Source: an uncultured Duncaniella sp.
Lineage (GTDB): Bacteria > Bacteroidota > Bacteroidia > Bacteroidales > Muribaculaceae
Length of the DNA: 64,000 bases
NCBI GenBank assembly: GCA_958352885.1
Contig: CATWQI010000004.1
Coordinates: 186,001 to 250,000 of the forward strand
Reading direction: 5' to 3'
The translations under genes were made by a program, and so were the position numbers. Numbering within the stretch: the stretch's first letter is position 1; each line of letters begins with the position of its first letter. This document shows positions 49,644 to 59,123 of this stretch, one piece after another. The notes below the pieces were generated by a model. The model was not told where the DNA came from. It searched no databases and saw only the letters and a program-made list of their open reading frames with translations.

Positions 49644-49675
49644 GTTGCAGCAGGATTATTGTGTTATTAAATTTG
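49644..49675 (+). promoter_or_regulatory. Promoter for the TonB-domain gene
   Basis: -33 GTTG (49644-49647), 20 bp, -7 TAAATTTG (49668-49675), 22 bp before the ATG. Confidence 0.7.
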
Positions 49676-49697
49676 CAACATACTTCAGAAATCCTTT

Positions 49698-50138
49698 ATG
49701 CGAAAAATAATACTCCATTCAATCCTAATCCTTGCATCAATGTTGGTTGCATTGCCTATATGGGGGCAGCGGGTCAATACTAATTCGACTACGCAGATTC
49801 AACATGTCCAAATTACCATGAATGTCTACGAATTCGATTTCGTTGACAGGCAGCCTCAGTTCCCCGGTGGCGACAATGCGATGATAAGTTTCATAAACAA
49901 TGAGCGTCGTTACCCTAAGGAAGCATATAACGAGGGGATAGAGGGGAGAGTGCTGTGTAGCTTTGTGGTGAACGAGGACGGTACGCTGTCGCATATATCA
50001 GTGCTGCGCGGAGTGGAGGAATCGCTTAACCGTGAGGCAGTACGTATCATTTCGCAGATGCCGCCATGGGTCGCGGGTGAGATAAATGACACGCCGGTGC
50101 CGGTCTATTGCATACTTCCTATCCCTTTCCGTCGTTAG
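49698..50138 (+). CDS. TonB C-terminal domain exported protein
   Basis: 146 residues. Signal MRKIILHSILILASMLVALP, then the TonB C-terminal fold: PQFPGGDNAMISFI, RYPKEAYNEGIEGRVLCSFVV, NEDGTLSHISVLRGVEESLNREAVRII. No N-terminal membrane anchor, so probably a periplasmic stand-alone domain. It may bind TonB boxes of outer-membrane receptors; function unproven. It converges on the broken EamA gene, overlapping its end (50119-50138). Confidence 0.85.
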   Translation: MRKIILHSILILASMLVALPIWGQRVNTNSTTQIQHVQITMNVYEFDFVDRQPQFPGGDNAMISFINNERRYPKEAYNEGIEGRVLCSFVVNEDGTLSHISVLRGVEESLNREAVRIISQMPPWVAGEINDTPVPVYCILPIPFRR

Positions 50139-51036
50139 TTGATGGTGCGGCTTTACTGATATTGACGAGATACACGCCGGAGAATATCAGTATTACGGCC
50201 ACGATTTTTATCGGGGTGAATCTGTCAAGTCCGAGGTATATACCGACAAGTGATGCTACTACCGGCTGGGCGTAGTTATACATACCCACAAGGGTGGGGC
50301 GCAGGTTCTTTTGTCCTATCATAGTAAAGATGTATGCCAGATAGGTCGCTCCTATGACCACATAGGCGACTCCCCATATCTCGGAGACCGATATCGAACT
50401 CCATTGAGTCTCTCTCCAGGTCGGGACCGATACCATTAGCATTGCTATTGAGGCGAATGTGAACATCCATTTCATCAGTGTCACCACCGAGTATTTCCGT
50501 ATGAAATTTTTGTAAAATGTGAGATATAGGGCGTAGCACAGCTGTGCCGTCAGCACCAGAATATCCCCTGTCATTGGGCTGTCACCTTGCATGGCGCTCT
50601 TTCCGCTCCCTAACACGAGGATTAATGCTCCCGCGGCGCCAAGTAGTATGCCTCCGAACTTTTTCAATGTGATGGGCTCTTTCAGCACTATTGCGGCAAG
50701 CAACATAACCCAAAGCGGCATTGTCGTGGTTATGATTGATGCTTATCCGGGTGATGTGAGCCCTACGCCGAATATGTAGCAGCCCTGATTGAACACTATG
50801 CCGAGCATCCCGGCGCCGGCAAGCAGCAGCAGGTCGTGCATAGGCACTTTCTCCTTTGCGGTGAACAAGGATGTAAGCCAGAATAGTATTGCTGCACCGA
50901 ATATACGGAAATTTGTCATAAGCAAGGGGGAAACAACCCCGGCTGCCATGACTAACTTGGCGATAGGTGCCATAAGCCCCCACATTGTGTTGGCTCCAAG
51001 CATGGCGATATGGCCTTTAAGACGAAAATCTTTCAT
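50119..51036 (-). pseudogene. EamA/DMT-family transporter broken by an in-frame stop
   Basis: Two ten-helix halves of a DMT permease in one frame separated by a single TAA at 50743-50745. The N-terminal half (LKGHIAMLGANTMWGLMAPIA ... FGVGLTSPG) runs to the stop, and the same frame continues ASIITTTMPLWVMLLAAIV to 50119, as an intact SP-x-x-ASI block would. No frameshift is needed. Two separate products or readthrough are possible; a sequencing error cannot be excluded. The ATG at 51036 is chosen because the promoter predicts a start near 51096. It may have exported a metabolite. Confidence 0.85.
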
Positions 51037-51102
51037 ATCTTTGCATTCGCGTTGATGTATGTGTCCCATCATGGATGTGGACATTTTTCTGAAAAATCGG
51101 CG

Positions 51103-51134
51103 CAAAAGTATAATAAAATCGAGAGATGCCCAAA
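51103..51134 (-). promoter_or_regulatory. Promoter for the EamA pseudogene, inside the start of pgeF
   Basis: Minus strand -33 TTTG (51134-51131), 20 bp, -7 TACTTTTG (51110-51103). It spans the ATG of pgeF (51126) and would put the RNA start near 51096. Confidence 0.72.
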
Positions 51135-51932
51135 CTTATGTATCCTAAAATTCAAATTGAACCACAATCTGTAGATGCGGCTCCCCCTTGCATTCCGCTG
51201 CTCTCGGCTGCCGGTTTTAGTGCGTATTTTACATATCGTGGTGGCATATGCAATGCCGAATCTCCTTACGCCGGGTTCAACGTGTGCCATTACACAGGTG
51301 ATAGCCCGGAGCATATCTCACATTGCAGGGCGTTGCTTTGTGGGCATTTAGGTGTTGAAGAAGAAGCACTTGTCGTGCCCCGTCAGACACATTCGACTAA
51401 TGTCGCTGTGATTGATAATATCCCATTTGACAACAGGACGTTTGAAGGTGTAGATGCGCTTGTTACAACATTGGATAATGTGGTGATAGGCGTGTCTACT
51501 GCAGATTGTGTCCCGGTAGTGTTAGGTGACATTGATTCGGGTGTCATAGGTGTGGCGCATGCGGGATGGCGCGGTGCGGTAGGCGGTATTATGGGAAATA
51601 CGGTTTCGGCTATGGTCTCGGTGGGGGCGGATGCATCGAAAATAAAAGCGGCGCTTGGCCCTTCAATCTGCGTGGATTGCTTTGAGGTGGGCGAGGAGGT
51701 CGCTGCGCAGTTTCCGGATGGCTGTGTGGAGCGAAGATCTGGCTGGAGGAAGCCACATGTGAATCTTCAGAGGTTTGTTACTGACGAATTGGTTTATGCA
51801 GGGCTTGAAAGATGTAACATCTCTCCTTTCTCAAAGGAGAGATGTACTTTATGCCATCCTGCGACATTTTTTTCGGCAAGAAGTCTCGGCGTTAATTCCG
51901 GGCGGCTGTTTACATTTGTAAAGAGGTATTGA
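51126..51932 (+). CDS. pgeF: Peptidoglycan editing factor PgeF (laccase-domain protein)
   Basis: 268 residues. The multi-copper-like core has VVPRQTHSTNVAVI (His), STADCVPVVLGD (Cys) and GVAHAGWRGAVGGIM (His), the three metal ligands of the YfiH/PgeF family. It hydrolyses peptidoglycan precursors wrongly carrying Ser in place of Ala. A second ATG at 51138 is possible, since the first lies within a divergent promoter. Cytoplasmic. Confidence 0.9.
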   Translation: MPKLMYPKIQIEPQSVDAAPPCIPLLSAAGFSAYFTYRGGICNAESPYAGFNVCHYTGDSPEHISHCRALLCGHLGVEEEALVVPRQTHSTNVAVIDNIPFDNRTFEGVDALVTTLDNVVIGVSTADCVPVVLGDIDSGVIGVAHAGWRGAVGGIMGNTVSAMVSVGADASKIKAALGPSICVDCFEVGEEVAAQFPDGCVERRSGWRKPHVNLQRFVTDELVYAGLERCNISPFSKERCTLCHPATFFSARSLGVNSGRLFTFVKRY

Positions 51933-52220
51933 GGAAGTCATTACTTATTGTATGCTTATCTGGACTGATTCTAAATAATGGGTATTTTGCGACATTGCGC
52001 CGAAGATGGTATAACTATCAGATTTATCAGTGTATTTGATTGGATAAGCGCATCCTGGTAGGAAGAGATATAACGGATGTGTGTTGTGGCGTAAGTTGTT
52101 GGCTTGTTGGATTTTATGTGTGTATTGGTGAATGTAAACTTTAATAATGTGTTATTGGGTTTATAATTAATTGAAATTCAACTATCTGTAATTTGTTTGC
52201 AAAAAACAAATAAAAACGCA

Positions 52221-52252
52221 TTTGATTTAGTAGAAATAAATTAGGAAATTTG
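52221..52252 (+). promoter_or_regulatory. Promoter for dnaA
   Basis: -33 TTTG (52221-52224), 20 bp, -7 GAAATTTG (52245-52252; first base deviates). The 350 bp between pgeF and dnaA show no DnaA-box cluster and no other gene. Confidence 0.5.
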
Positions 52253-52285
52253 CATCACAAAGTGAATCTCCTCTAAGTTATCATC

Positions 52286-53674
52286 ATGCAACAGAATTAC
52301 TCACAAATGTGGGATAAATGTCTTGAGATAGTCAAGGACATTATATCCCCCGAACAGTTTGACCATTGGTTTAGTTCATTGTCTTTCAAACGGGTTGAAA
52401 ACAATGTGCTGACATTGGCTTGCCCCTCTGAGTTCTTTGCCGAGCAATTGGAGGAGCGTTATTTCAGTGTGCTTGGACGAACTCTCACACGAGTGTTTGG
52501 CGAGGGCATTAAACTTATGTATGAGTATCCAATTGTTGCCAATGACCCTTCAACTACGGTTCGCCATACAAGTGCTCATCCGAGTCCGGCTGTAAAGCCG
52601 CGTCCCGGTGCTTCATCCAACCCGTTCAATGAAGCATTTGTCGAAGAAGTAAATTCGCAGCTTAATCCCGAATATACATTTGAGAACTATTGCATAAGCG
52701 ATAGCAACAAGGTGGCACGTTCTATCGGTGAAGCGATAGCCCATGATCCCAAATTGCAGACATTTAACCCATTGTTCGTATTTGGACCTTGCGGTGTGGG
52801 TAAGACTCATCTTATCCAGGCTATCGGTATCCGTATAAAAGAACGTAACCCGAATGCTCGTGTTCTCTATATAACCGCTCGATTGTTTGAGAGCCAGTTT
52901 ACTGCTGCCATACAGCGTGGCAAGGTAAACGAGTTCATAAACTTTTACCAGAGCATCGACACTCTGATTATTGACGATATACAGGATTTTATCGGCAAGG
53001 AGAGAACCCAGAGGACATTCTTCCATATCTTCAACCATCTTAAGCAGAACAACAAGCAGCTCATCATGTCAAGTGACTGTTGCCCTTCGCAGATGGAGGG
53101 GATGGAGGAGAGGCTTTTGTCCCGTTTCAAATGGGGTATGACCGCACAGCTTGAGAAGCCTGACTATGAATTGCGCAGGGATGTCCTGTCGCAAAAGGCT
53201 CGTCATGATGGATTGGAATTGCCTAAGGAAGTTATGGAGTTCATAGCGTCAAATGTCACTGACAGTATTCGTGAACTCGAAGGTGTGGTGGTTTCGTTGC
53301 TCGCGCATGCCACTTTCCTAAACAAGGATATATCGGTTGATTTGGCTCGTCGTGTGATTTCCAATGCGGTAAAGCTTAATCGGCGCACGCTCAACTTTGA
53401 ATTAATCACTCGCCAAGTCAGCGCGTTCTACAATATAGAGCCGGACCAGATTTTTGCCAAGTCGCGTAAGCGTGAGGTATCTGATGCCCGCCAGATGGTA
53501 ATGTATCTTGCCAAGAAGCATACAAAAATGCCGCTTAAGGCTATAGGCGCGCGTCTTTCCCGCACCCATGCTACAGTGCTTTATGCTTGTCGCATGATAG
53601 ACGAACGCATCCCCCTTGAGAAGAAGCTTCAGGAGGACATAGCTAAAATTGAACATGAACTGATGGCAAACTAA
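52286..53674 (+). CDS. dnaA: Chromosomal replication initiator DnaA
   Basis: 462 residues. Domain I ends near 90, linker II is short (Ser/Pro-rich), domain III has Walker A GPCGVGKTHL, Walker B LIIDDIQDF, and sensor motifs; domain IV has the DNA-binding helix (KHTKMPLKAIGARLSRTHATVLYA). Opens the origin and regulates its own and other genes. The gene is not flanked by dnaN here, so this locus need not be the origin. A DnaA box 12 kb upstream lies in the nrdJ leader. Confidence 0.95.
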   Translation: MQQNYSQMWDKCLEIVKDIISPEQFDHWFSSLSFKRVENNVLTLACPSEFFAEQLEERYFSVLGRTLTRVFGEGIKLMYEYPIVANDPSTTVRHTSAHPSPAVKPRPGASSNPFNEAFVEEVNSQLNPEYTFENYCISDSNKVARSIGEAIAHDPKLQTFNPLFVFGPCGVGKTHLIQAIGIRIKERNPNARVLYITARLFESQFTAAIQRGKVNEFINFYQSIDTLIIDDIQDFIGKERTQRTFFHIFNHLKQNNKQLIMSSDCCPSQMEGMEERLLSRFKWGMTAQLEKPDYELRRDVLSQKARHDGLELPKEVMEFIASNVTDSIRELEGVVVSLLAHATFLNKDISVDLARRVISNAVKLNRRTLNFELITRQVSAFYNIEPDQIFAKSRKREVSDARQMVMYLAKKHTKMPLKAIGARLSRTHATVLYACRMIDERIPLEKKLQEDIAKIEHELMAN

Positions 53675-53710
53675 CAGGTTTGTACAGCTAATTTTTGCGA
53701 CCTGGTGCCT

Positions 53711-54196
53711 CTATCTGCAAATATCTTCGTAACAGGGTATTTCTTGTATAAATTTATAGCGATTGTTTAATGCGTCTGTCTCGCAGCAATAGTGCTTGAG
53801 CCCGTTGCTGACTATAAGATATTTCACTCGTAATACAATGTTGTAGCGTGCTATCTGCTCGAACACGGTTTGGGTGATAGTTACCCCCGGTTTCTTATAT
53901 TCTACTATTGCGACCGGTTGCAGATTTCTGTCGTAAATCACTGTGTCGCATCGTTTGGTTGTGCCATTGAGACTTATTGCAATCTCGTTAGCCATAAGTC
54001 CGGCAGGATATCCCTTTTGGTTTATGAGGTAGGAGGTGAAATGCTGTCTGACCCATTCCTCCGGAGTGAGTAAAAGCCACTTTTTCCGCAATGTGTCATA
54101 TACTTCCACTCCGCGGTCGCTATGCCGGAGTTTAAGGTCAGCGGGAGGCAAATTTAATCTTGTTATTGGATTTGTATGATTGTCCGTACGGCTCAT
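53711..54196 (-). CDS. HsdR_N-like nuclease-fold protein
   Basis: 161 residues. The motif set RCDTVIYDRNLQPVAIVEYKKP gives the D and E-x-K residues of a PD-(D/E)XK core, as in the N-terminal domain of type I restriction HsdR subunits. No helicase part follows, and no hsdM or hsdS is present. The gene is divergent to holA, a common arrangement in Bacteroidales. A solitary restriction system is unlikely; role unknown. Confidence 0.8.
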   Translation of the reverse strand: MSRTDNHTNPITRLNLPPADLKLRHSDRGVEVYDTLRKKWLLLTPEEWVRQHFTSYLINQKGYPAGLMANEIAISLNGTTKRCDTVIYDRNLQPVAIVEYKKPGVTITQTVFEQIARYNIVLRVKYLIVSNGLKHYCCETDALNNRYKFIQEIPCYEDICR

Positions 54197-54213
54197 TGAT
54201 TTGAATTTTATTG

Positions 54214-54221
54214 CAAATTTA
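54214..54221 (-). promoter_or_regulatory. -7 element for the HsdR_N-like gene
   Basis: Minus strand TAAATTTG (54221-54214), 17 bp before the ATG; no TTTG 20 bp upstream. Confidence 0.45.
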
Positions 54222-54262
54222 GTGATTTAAGGCAGTTTTCAGGATTGTAAGGTGCGGATTTC

Positions 54263-54293
54263 TTTGAATTTTGTTGTTAATTGCGTAAATTTA
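54263..54293 (+). promoter_or_regulatory. Promoter for holA
   Basis: -33 TTTG (54263-54266), 19 bp, -7 TAAATTTA (54286-54293), 54 bp before the ATG. Confidence 0.5.
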
Positions 54294-54347
54294 CACCGTA
54301 AATAAGGAACTTAATACCATTTCTAACAATAACCTTCCCACCAGATT

Positions 54348-55385
54348 ATGGCAGTTGCATCGACTACACCTACATTTACGGCTTTGCGGTCGCAGATAAA
54401 GAAACGGAATTTATCTCCGGTATACCTGTTGCACGGCGAGGAGGGATATTATATAGATGAGCTGGTCAAGGACTTTGAGGAGATAATCCCTGAAGAGGAG
54501 AGGGACTTTAATCTGTATACTCTATATGCGCCTGAGTCCGGAGTTGAGACTGTTATGGATATCTGTAGGCAATATCCCATGATGTCGGAGTATCAGGTGG
54601 TTATTGTCAAAGAGGCACAGGCGATAAGGGCGGACTCGCTCAACAAATTGCATAATTATGTGTCCCAGCCGGTTCCGACAACTATTCTTGTGATTGTGTG
54701 CAGGGGCGCTCAGGCGAAGGGTAAGGAGTTACTTGCGGCGGTGAAGAAGAATGGTGTGATTTTTGAGTCGAAAAAGCTGAATGAGCGCAACATATTGCCG
54801 GCGATTTCTGATTTGATTCGTGAAAAGAAACTTAATGTGGAGGATAAGGCATTGTCGATGCTGCGGGATTATATCGGGACTGATTTGTCCAGGCTTTATA
54901 ACGAGATTGGGAAGCTGGCTCTTATACTCGGTCCCGGCGCAATGATTACGCCTGAAGCGATAGAACGTAACATAGGAGTCTCGAAGGACTATAATAATTT
55001 TGAGTTAATCGACGCGATAATCACCAGGAATGCCGCTAAAGTGTTTACGATTGTGGAGTATTTCAGGAATAATCCCAAGAATAATCCGACTGTGATGACA
55101 GTGTCCTCCATATTCAACCAGTTCTCCAATTTATTGATTTACCATTACACCAAAGATAAATCGCAGGGAGGGTATATGGATGCTCTCGGACTGAGGAATG
55201 CTTGGCATCTCAGAGGTTACGAGACCGCAGCGAGGAATTATAATGTCCGTCAGACTATCGAAATCATCTCGGCAATACGGGAATTTGATACCAAAAGCAA
55301 GGGCGTGGGATCTCGGCAGAATGAATATGACTTGTTAAAGGACCTGGCATTCCATATTCTTACGGCAAGAGGGTATGTCGGTTGA
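54348..55385 (+). CDS. holA: DNA polymerase III subunit delta
   Basis: 345 residues. The AAA+-like clamp-loader fold: LLHGEEGYYIDELVKDFEE, an IVVCRGAQAKGKEL-like segment, LNVEDKALSMLRDYIGTDLSRLYNEIGKLAL (lid), and a C-terminal collar. Delta opens the sliding clamp. No strong neighbour partner except the divergent HsdR_N-like gene. Confidence 0.9.
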   Translation: MAVASTTPTFTALRSQIKKRNLSPVYLLHGEEGYYIDELVKDFEEIIPEEERDFNLYTLYAPESGVETVMDICRQYPMMSEYQVVIVKEAQAIRADSLNKLHNYVSQPVPTTILVIVCRGAQAKGKELLAAVKKNGVIFESKKLNERNILPAISDLIREKKLNVEDKALSMLRDYIGTDLSRLYNEIGKLALILGPGAMITPEAIERNIGVSKDYNNFELIDAIITRNAAKVFTIVEYFRNNPKNNPTVMTVSSIFNQFSNLLIYHYTKDKSQGGYMDALGLRNAWHLRGYETAARNYNVRQTIEIISAIREFDTKSKGVGSRQNEYDLLKDLAFHILTARGYVG

Positions 55386-55418
55386 ATATGATAGCTTCTG
55401 AGGGGATGTAGCGGCAAA

Positions 55419-55452
55419 TTAATAGCAGATTATAAATTAATAACAGATTATA
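55419..55452 (+). repeat. 16-bp direct repeat before the GH106-like gene
   Basis: TTAATAGCAGATTATA (55419-55434) and TTAATAACAGATTATA (55437-55452), 18 bp apart, one mismatch, 16 bp before the ATG at 55468. Could be a regulator site or slippage product; no -7 box is visible. Confidence 0.55.
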
Positions 55453-55467
55453 TTGATAGGACATATT

Positions 55468-58400
55468 ATGCGTAAATATTGTGCGTTAGCATTCACTGCT
55501 ATTGCGGCGCTCGGTATATATGCCGGTGACGTTTCTCCGCAAGGAAATCATCTGGAGGATATATATGCGGAATTTGAAATAGCGCCTGATTCTACACGAA
55601 CCAAGGTGTGGTGGTTTCATGGCGAAACGACGACAACCAAGGACGGTATCACGGCTGACCTTGAGGCGTTCCGTGATGCCGGAGTCGGTGGAGTGGTGTA
55701 CTATGACCAGGTACATGGCGATGCGAAAGACGCATTCCCCGTATTCTCTGACGAATGGTGGGACGCTCTGATTTATGCTGCTTCTGAAGCTAAACGTCTC
55801 GGTCTTACCTTTGAGATAAATTTATCAAACGGGTTTGTGTCAGGCGGACCCTGGATTACCGAGGATATGAGCATGAAACGCCTGTGTAGCAGTGAGCTCG
55901 TCCTTTCGTCAGGCGAGGTGTTTGACTCTGTTTTCCCGGCTCCTTCCGACCGTAAGTATTGGGATGTGAAGCTGCTTGCGTTCCCTGTGCCGTCCGATGT
56001 CAATTGGGAAGATAAAATCCTCGTTTCCGAGCCTGTCAAGTCGGACACTTCGCTGATTCTTGTTTATGATTTCGGCACTCCGTTTTCGGCGAGGTCTTTC
56101 ACATACAGCGAACATAACCCGTCAAAGAACCCTAATGCGGCAATGAATTATCCTGGGCTCCCCTCCGACACATTTTATGGTGACGGATACGTGGAACTCC
56201 CACCCATCGGTGAGCTTGAAGTGTCGGACGACGGAGAGAATTACACAACTGTATGTACTCTCCCCACCATATATAATTATCATAATAAAATAAAGACTGT
56301 GTCATTTCCGGCTGCCACCGGGCGCTATTTCCGCCTTAACTTCCATGATTGGAATAGAGTGGACGGTAAGGCTAAGCGTACATTGACTGTCAGGAGTGCT
56401 TCTCTTTCAGGCAAACCCATGGTATATGGGTTTGAAGGGAAGTCAGGAGTAAACAGTGAATATATCGGAAAGGATTATACTCCGGATTACGGCATGAACG
56501 AAGTGATAGGTTCCGGCGAGATTCGGGATATAACTCATCTGCTTGGCGGGAACGGGCAGTTGAGATGGCAGGCGCCGGACGATGGCCGTAGCTGGGTAGT
56601 GATGCGTGTGGCACAGACATCTACCCGTGGTCACACCAAGCATGGCCGTCCGGGGCAGATGGGTCTCGAGTCGGATAAACTTTCTGCTGAGGCGTCGAAG
56701 TTCCAATGGGATAGTTTTGCCAAAGTTATTATTGACACATTGGAGGTGATGGGGCTGAAGCCATGGGGCGTTGTGATGGACAGCCATGAGATGGGAAGCC
56801 AGAACTGGACACATGGATATGATAAGGAATTCAAGCATCTGCGTGGTTATGATATAACACGTTACCTGCCTGCTGTGCTTGGATATGTGGTTGATTCGAA
56901 ATATAAGAGTGACAGCGTGCTGTCTGACCATCGTAAAGCGCTTGCTTATCTTGTTGATCATAGATATTTCGCTGCGCTTGACACATTGGCTATTGAGTCG
57001 GGGGTGAATTTCACCCCGCAGGCAATGGGCAACTATCAAGGTATGATAAACGACAACATATCTGTCAAGGGCATAGTGCGCCGTCCCCAGGGCGAATTCT
57101 GGGGAAAGCACCCTCATGGCGTATATGACACAAAAGAGGCTGCCTCTGCAGCGCATATCTACGGCAAACAGGTTGCGTCGGCTGAGGCGTATACCGATGC
57201 GAAGTATAGTCAGTCGTTGGCATATCTGAAGTTGACTGCCGATTGTGAGTATGCTTTCCAGCTCAATGAGTTCGTGGTGTGTGCCAGCGCTTACCAGCCT
57301 TGGCTGGACAAAGTGCCCGGCAATACAGCTAATGGCAGGGAGTATTGTCTTAACAGGAATAATACGATGTGGGGACTTAGCCGGGGATTCTGGGACTATC
57401 AGTCTCGTTGTGCGTTCATGTTGAGGCAAGGGCGTCCCGTCGTAGATATATGTATCTATCTTGGTTCGGAGGTGCCGGTTAAGATTCTGTCTCATAGGTT
57501 GCCTGTCGTCCCGGAGGGATATGAATGGGATGCCTGTACTGACGATGCTTTGTTGAGGCTCATGTCGGCGAAGGAGGGCAAGCTGGTCGCCGAATCAGGT
57601 ATGGAGTATGGAATTCTTGTGATAGAAAGGATGGCAAAACTGACTGCGGAGGCGGAAAATAAGGTGCGGGAACTTGCGGAATCGGGAGTTCCGGTATATG
57701 ATGCCCGTGTCCGTGGCGATTATGGGTTGAAGGAGTTTGCCGATAGTATAGGCTTGCGTCCGGATGTCAGGTTTGAGAGTGCCGCTAAACCCGATGACCG
57801 GGTTCTGTTCGCACACAGGGTTGTCGAAGACAACGATATCTATTTTGTGGTCAACCATAGCGCATCACAATGGTCGTATCCCGTTGTGCTGAGAGGTTCG
57901 AGCGGCAAAGTGCCTGAATTTTGGAATCCTCTCGATGGCAAACGCAATACCCTTTCATATACTCGGAGCTCTGATGGCGACCTGGAACTTCCTCTTACTC
58001 TTGCTCCGTACGAGTCAGGCTTTATAGTTCTTGATGATAATAGTACGGAATCAGTTGAGCAGCCGGAGCGCAGCTATGGAAATGTTGAAGAAGTATATCC
58101 TGTGAGAGGTGTATGGAAAGTCGATTTCCAATTGCCTGGAGGTACTCGGACTCTCTTGACAGAGCTGAAGTCATGGACGGATTTTGACGATGAAGAGGTG
58201 AAATATCATTCCGGCACTGCGGTTTATCATAATATATTCGACACACCGGCAGGCATAGCCTCGGGAAAGCGGGTGTATATCCGTATTGACGGGCTTGAGT
58301 CTGTCTCCCGCATTGAAGTCAACGGTAAGGATGCCGGGTACATGTGGTGTTCCCCTTACGAACTTGAAATAACTGATCTGCTTGACCGGAAATCAGACAA

Positions 58401-58566
58401 TACACTGCGCATAGAAGTTGCAAATCAGCTAACCAACCGTATGATTGGGGATTTGTCTCTCCCGGAGGATAGGCGTGTGACATATGCCACTACCCCGATA
58501 GTGAAAGAAGGCGATAACCTTCTGCCGGCAGGTATTACAGGATGCGTCAGCGTGGTTGTCAGATGA
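55468..58566 (+). CDS. GH106-like glycoside hydrolase (alpha-L-rhamnosidase type)
   Basis: 1032 residues from the ATG at 55468, which begins a signal peptide (MRKYCALAFTAIAALGIYAG). The first block KVWWFHGETTTTKDGITADLEAFRDAGVGGVVYYDQV and INLSNGFVSGGPWITEDMSMKRL are typical of the GH106 family; a catalytic core runs to about 650, then Ig- or jelly-roll-like domains. Probably removes rhamnose from plant or host glycans outside the cytoplasm. No SusC/SusD pair is near, so it is not in a visible PUL. Substrate not determined. Confidence 0.75.
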   Translation: MRKYCALAFTAIAALGIYAGDVSPQGNHLEDIYAEFEIAPDSTRTKVWWFHGETTTTKDGITADLEAFRDAGVGGVVYYDQVHGDAKDAFPVFSDEWWDALIYAASEAKRLGLTFEINLSNGFVSGGPWITEDMSMKRLCSSELVLSSGEVFDSVFPAPSDRKYWDVKLLAFPVPSDVNWEDKILVSEPVKSDTSLILVYDFGTPFSARSFTYSEHNPSKNPNAAMNYPGLPSDTFYGDGYVELPPIGELEVSDDGENYTTVCTLPTIYNYHNKIKTVSFPAATGRYFRLNFHDWNRVDGKAKRTLTVRSASLSGKPMVYGFEGKSGVNSEYIGKDYTPDYGMNEVIGSGEIRDITHLLGGNGQLRWQAPDDGRSWVVMRVAQTSTRGHTKHGRPGQMGLESDKLSAEASKFQWDSFAKVIIDTLEVMGLKPWGVVMDSHEMGSQNWTHGYDKEFKHLRGYDITRYLPAVLGYVVDSKYKSDSVLSDHRKALAYLVDHRYFAALDTLAIESGVNFTPQAMGNYQGMINDNISVKGIVRRPQGEFWGKHPHGVYDTKEAASAAHIYGKQVASAEAYTDAKYSQSLAYLKLTADCEYAFQLNEFVVCASAYQPWLDKVPGNTANGREYCLNRNNTMWGLSRGFWDYQSRCAFMLRQGRPVVDICIYLGSEVPVKILSHRLPVVPEGYEWDACTDDALLRLMSAKEGKLVAESGMEYGILVIERMAKLTAEAENKVRELAESGVPVYDARVRGDYGLKEFADSIGLRPDVRFESAAKPDDRVLFAHRVVEDNDIYFVVNHSASQWSYPVVLRGSSGKVPEFWNPLDGKRNTLSYTRSSDGDLELPLTLAPYESGFIVLDDNSTESVEQPERSYGNVEEVYPVRGVWKVDFQLPGGTRTLLTELKSWTDFDDEEVKYHSGTAVYHNIFDTPAGIASGKRVYIRIDGLESVSRIEVNGKDAGYMWCSPYELEITDLLDRKSDNTLRIEVANQLTNRMIGDLSLPEDRRVTYATTPIVKEGDNLLPAGITGCVSVVVR

Positions 58567-58582
58567 TTTTATTTAACGAAAA

Positions 58583-58614
58583 TTTGGATTTTCGGTTAAC
58601 TGGTAGTAACTTTG
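58583..58614 (+). promoter_or_regulatory. Promoter for the Fur-family gene
   Basis: -33 TTTG (58583-58586), 20 bp, -7 TAACTTTG (58607-58614), a full consensus match, ending 7 nt before the ATG at 58622. RNA would start within a few nt of the ATG. Confidence 0.8.
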
Positions 58615-58621
58615 TCGATTG

Positions 58622-59083
58622 ATGAACGAGGAGAAACGTAGAATCGCTGCCGAGGACAAACTCTCACATTACCTTGCACAACACAAGATGCGCCGTACGC
58701 CTGAGCGTTTGGCTATTTTGGGAAAGGTATTGGCCTCCCCCAGGCATTTTGTAGTGGAGGATATTTTCGAATCCCTCGCCGCCGACAGTTATCACGTCAG
58801 TCGTGCTACCGTTTATAATGCCATAAATCTTTTTGAAGCGTGCGGCATAGTGCGTAGGCTTCATTTGAGTGGCAGCGCCGATGAGTACGAGTGTGTGGAT
58901 GACCGTTCAAGCCATCTCCATCTTGTCTGTACCCGATGCGGCAAGGTGCGTGAGGTTAAGGATGCGGAATTGTCGCGTATGCTTGCGCTAAGGCGTTATC
59001 CTTCGTTCGTGATGACAGGTTTTGACCTGTATATCTCCGGCACATGCACTCGATGCAGAGGTGGCGGCAGACGGAAGAAATGA
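58622..59083 (+). CDS. Fur-family metalloregulator
   Basis: 153 residues from the ATG at 58622 (an earlier TTG at 58619 is possible). The winged helix (RRTPERLAILGKVLASPRHF; HVSRATVYNAINLFEACGI) and the metal-binding HLHLVCTRCGKVREV, and C-terminal CTRCRGGG Cys pair, fit Fur or PerR. Which metal or peroxide it senses is not clear; a PerR-type role would fit the rubrerythrin gene elsewhere in the window. It precedes purA. Confidence 0.88.
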   Translation: MNEEKRRIAAEDKLSHYLAQHKMRRTPERLAILGKVLASPRHFVVEDIFESLAADSYHVSRATVYNAINLFEACGIVRRLHLSGSADEYECVDDRSSHLHLVCTRCGKVREVKDAELSRMLALRRYPSFVMTGFDLYISGTCTRCRGGGRRKK

Positions 59084-59123
59084 AAAAATATTAACAGAAC
59101 ACTTTAAAATAAGTATCCTTAAG

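Noticed and set aside
51933..52285. Replication origin next to dnaA
   Set aside because: No cluster of DnaA boxes and no dnaN; only weak partial matches.
53711..54196. Restriction-modification system
   Set aside because: Only the nuclease-fold domain is present, without helicase, methylase or specificity genes; a common solitary gene beside holA.
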